Source: Erythrobacter sp. HL-111 | GTDB lineage: Bacteria > Pseudomonadota > Alphaproteobacteria > Sphingomonadales > Sphingomonadaceae | Assembly: GCF_900105095.1 (NCBI RefSeq) | Contig: NZ_LT629743.1 | Coordinates: 2,969,501 to 3,033,500, forward strand | Direction: 5' to 3' | Length of the DNA: 64,000 nt | Shown: piece after piece, positions 62,331 through 64,000 of the stretch | Numbering within the stretch: the first letter of the stretch is position 1 | How the letters are laid out: each line of letters begins with the position of its first letter | Program-made: the position numbers and the translations under genes | Notes under the pieces: model-generated | What the model saw: only the letters and a program-made list of their open reading frames with translations | Database searches by the model: none | What the model was told of the DNA's origin: nothing

Positions 62331-64000
62331 ATGGCAGACATGGGCAAGCACGATTTCGAGCGCTTCACGGGGACGCAGCCGCTCGGGTCGGGCGGCGCGG
62401 GGGACGCGGGGGACGCGCCCGATCACCACGGCGAGGACGATGGCTTCGACAACGCCACTGCCCCGATCGGCGTCGTGCTCGAGATTTCCGGCTCCGGCTC
62501 GCAGATCGCCTTCGATCTCCAGCGCATCAACGAATGCATGGAGGACGATGATCCTTCCGTCGCGCTTGCCGGGCAGGTCGGCAGCCAGGTCAAGATCCGC
62601 GTCGGCGACGCCTGGCTGCTCGCCAGCGTGCGCGACCAGCGCAAGGACCGCCGCACCGAAGGCGGCATCATCGCCCATATCGACTTCCTCGGCGAAGGTT
62701 CGGAGGAACGGCTGACGGGCCGCATCCACGGCTTCAAGCGCGGCGTCACGCGCTATCCGATCCCGGGCGCGATGGTCTATCCCGCGACCACCCGCGACCT
62801 CGAACAGATCTACGCCAGCGACGGGCGCGCCAACATCACGATCGGCAAGGTCTTCCCGACCCGCGACATCCGCGCCGGGCTCTACATCGACGCGATGCTG
62901 GGCAAGCATTTCGCCCTGCTCGGTTCGACCGGCACCGGCAAGTCGACCAGCGCCGCGCTCATCCTCCACCGCATCTGCGAGGCCGCGCCCGAAGGTCACA
63001 TCGTGATGATCGACCCGCACGGCGAATATTCCGCCGCCTTCCGCACGACGGGCCAGATCCTCGACGTGTCCAACCTGCAGATGCCCTACTGGCTGATGAA
63101 CTTCGAGGAACATTGCGAGGTCCTGCTCACCAGCGACGGCAACGAACGCCAGGTCGACATGGACATCCTCGCCAAGTGCCTGCTGGGCGCGCGTTCGAAG
63201 AACCGGCTGGCCGAGACGATGGGCAAGATCACGGTCGACTCGCCGATTCCCTATCTCCTCTCCGACCTTTCCAACATCCTCCAGGACGAGATGGGCCGGC
63301 TCGACAAGGCGACCTCCTCCGCACCCTACATGCGGATCAAGGGCAAGCTCGAGGAGCTGAAGGGCGATCCGCGCTACCAGTTCATGTTCTCCGGGATGCT
63401 GGTCGGCGACACGATGACGCAGTTCATCTCCAAGGTCTTCCGGATGCCGGGCGAGGGCAAGCCGATCTCGATCATCGACGTGTCGGGCGTGCCGTCGGAC
63501 ATCACCTCGACCGTGGTCGCCGTCCTTTCCCGCCTCGTCTTCGACTTCGCGATCTGGGGGCGGGAGGAGAAGACCCGCCCGATCCTGCTCGTGTGCGAGG
63601 AAGCCCACCGCTACGTGCCGTCCGAAAAGCACGCCGACGGCTCCTCGGTCGCCAAGATCCTCGGCCGCATCGCCAAGGAAGGGCGCAAATACGGCATCAG
63701 CCTCGGCCTCATCACCCAGCGCCCGTCCGACCTCGCCGAAGGCGTGCTGTCGCAGTGCGGCACGATCATCTCGATGCGCCTCAACAACGACCGCGACCAG
63801 GCCTTCGTCAAGGCCGCCATGCCCGAAGGCGCGCGCGGCTTCCTCGATTCGATCCCCGCGCTGCGCAACCGCGAATGCATCATCTGCGGCGAGGGCGTGG
63901 CGATCCCGATCCGCGTGACCTTCGACACCCTCGAAGAACACAAGCGCCCGGCTTCGGAAGACCCCAGCTTCGTCGACCTGTGGAGCAGGAGCGGCGGCGA
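62331..64000 (+). CDS. HerA-like (DUF87) ATPase, N-terminal 556 residues
   Basis: The gene runs off the window end with no stop. It encodes a hexameric-type P-loop ATPase of the HerA/FtsK superfamily. After an acidic N-terminus and a HAS-barrel-like beta domain (about 45-150), Walker A is GSTGTGKS (198-205) with DPHGEYS after it, then a Walker B-type LLVCEEAHRYVP, GRIAKEGRKYGISLGLITQR (arginine-finger region), and GTIISMRLNNDRDQAF. All these are hallmarks of HerA DNA translocases, which work with NurA nuclease in archaea; no nurA is visible in this window. It follows a probable terminator and seems to start its own unit. Confidence 0.92.
   Translation, partial: MADMGKHDFERFTGTQPLGSGGAGDAGDAPDHHGEDDGFDNATAPIGVVLEISGSGSQIAFDLQRINECMEDDDPSVALAGQVGSQVKIRVGDAWLLASVRDQRKDRRTEGGIIAHIDFLGEGSEERLTGRIHGFKRGVTRYPIPGAMVYPATTRDLEQIYASDGRANITIGKVFPTRDIRAGLYIDAMLGKHFALLGSTGTGKSTSAALILHRICEAAPEGHIVMIDPHGEYSAAFRTTGQILDVSNLQMPYWLMNFEEHCEVLLTSDGNERQVDMDILAKCLLGARSKNRLAETMGKITVDSPIPYLLSDLSNILQDEMGRLDKATSSAPYMRIKGKLEELKGDPRYQFMFSGMLVGDTMTQFISKVFRMPGEGKPISIIDVSGVPSDITSTVVAVLSRLVFDFAIWGREEKTRPILLVCEEAHRYVPSEKHADGSSVAKILGRIAKEGRKYGISLGLITQRPSDLAEGVLSQCGTIISMRLNNDRDQAFVKAAMPEGARGFLDSIPALRNRECIICGEGVAIPIRVTFDTLEEHKRPASEDPSFVDLWSRSGG

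Overview
The window reads as chromosome of a high-GC alphaproteobacterium of the order Sphingomonadales, most likely the marine family Erythrobacteraceae. Grounds: uniform high-GC coding bias; a ChpT-like phosphotransferase of the CckA-CtrA relay; a pyrB gene overlapping a non-catalytic dihydroorotase; a PhaAB-type fused Mrp antiporter; DUF3297, DUF3008 and TIGR02186 families; and a microbial rhodopsin. The assignment is by recognition, not by a search. No prophage, insertion sequence or CRISPR array was seen.

Bases 1-12202 (+): tamA (partial), tamB and a tiny lipoprotein gene overlap one another. After a 155-base gap come a rhodopsin with the NDQ motif of light-driven sodium pumps and, overlapping it, an outer-membrane factor, a periplasmic adaptor and an RND pump, a complete tripartite exporter apparently in one transcript with the rhodopsin. 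This is the most unusual part of the window. Bases 12284-18955: a class V PLP enzyme divergent from an Lrp/AsnC regulator, tRNA-Val(CAC), sppA, and pyrB with a dihydroorotase pseudoenzyme. Bases 19042-22138 (-): an orphan ParA ATPase, a ribbon-helix-helix protein and a TPR/SPOR lipoprotein.

Bases 22450-26177 (+): a Sel1/SPOR protein, a DUF418 membrane protein, and the iron-storage pair bfd and bfr with a shared operator-like sequence. Bases 26256-29354 (-): der and small conserved genes. tRNA-Leu(UAG) precedes a trigger factor with a Lys/Ala-rich tail. An exported amidase, clpP, clpX and a YgeA-like racemase follow. Bases 36388-40505 (-) hold a module of mtgA, a cation exporter, an ECF sigma factor, an RskA-like anti-sigma and a fasciclin protein, ended by terminators that flank a possible micro-gene.

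Bases 40573-48694: rpoH, rluD, a JAMM protease-chpT-amidase operon, the RNase P RNA gene, a TspO-like membrane protein, UDP-glucose dehydrogenase and a PPP phosphatase. Bases 48981-64000: an outer-membrane protein, a SIMPL protein, gloA, DUF3008, the mrp (pha) Na+/H+ antiporter operon, an NfrB-like glycosyltransferase with a barrel partner, a TauE/TIGR02186 pair and a HerA-like ATPase running off the end.

Themes: envelope building and transport dominate (TamAB, RND, MtgA, SppA, amidase, OM proteins). Sodium appears twice, in the rhodopsin and in Mrp. Proteostasis genes (tig, clpP, clpX, rpoH) lie within 13 kb. Most operons here use one-base or four-base stop/start overlaps, suggesting strong translational coupling.
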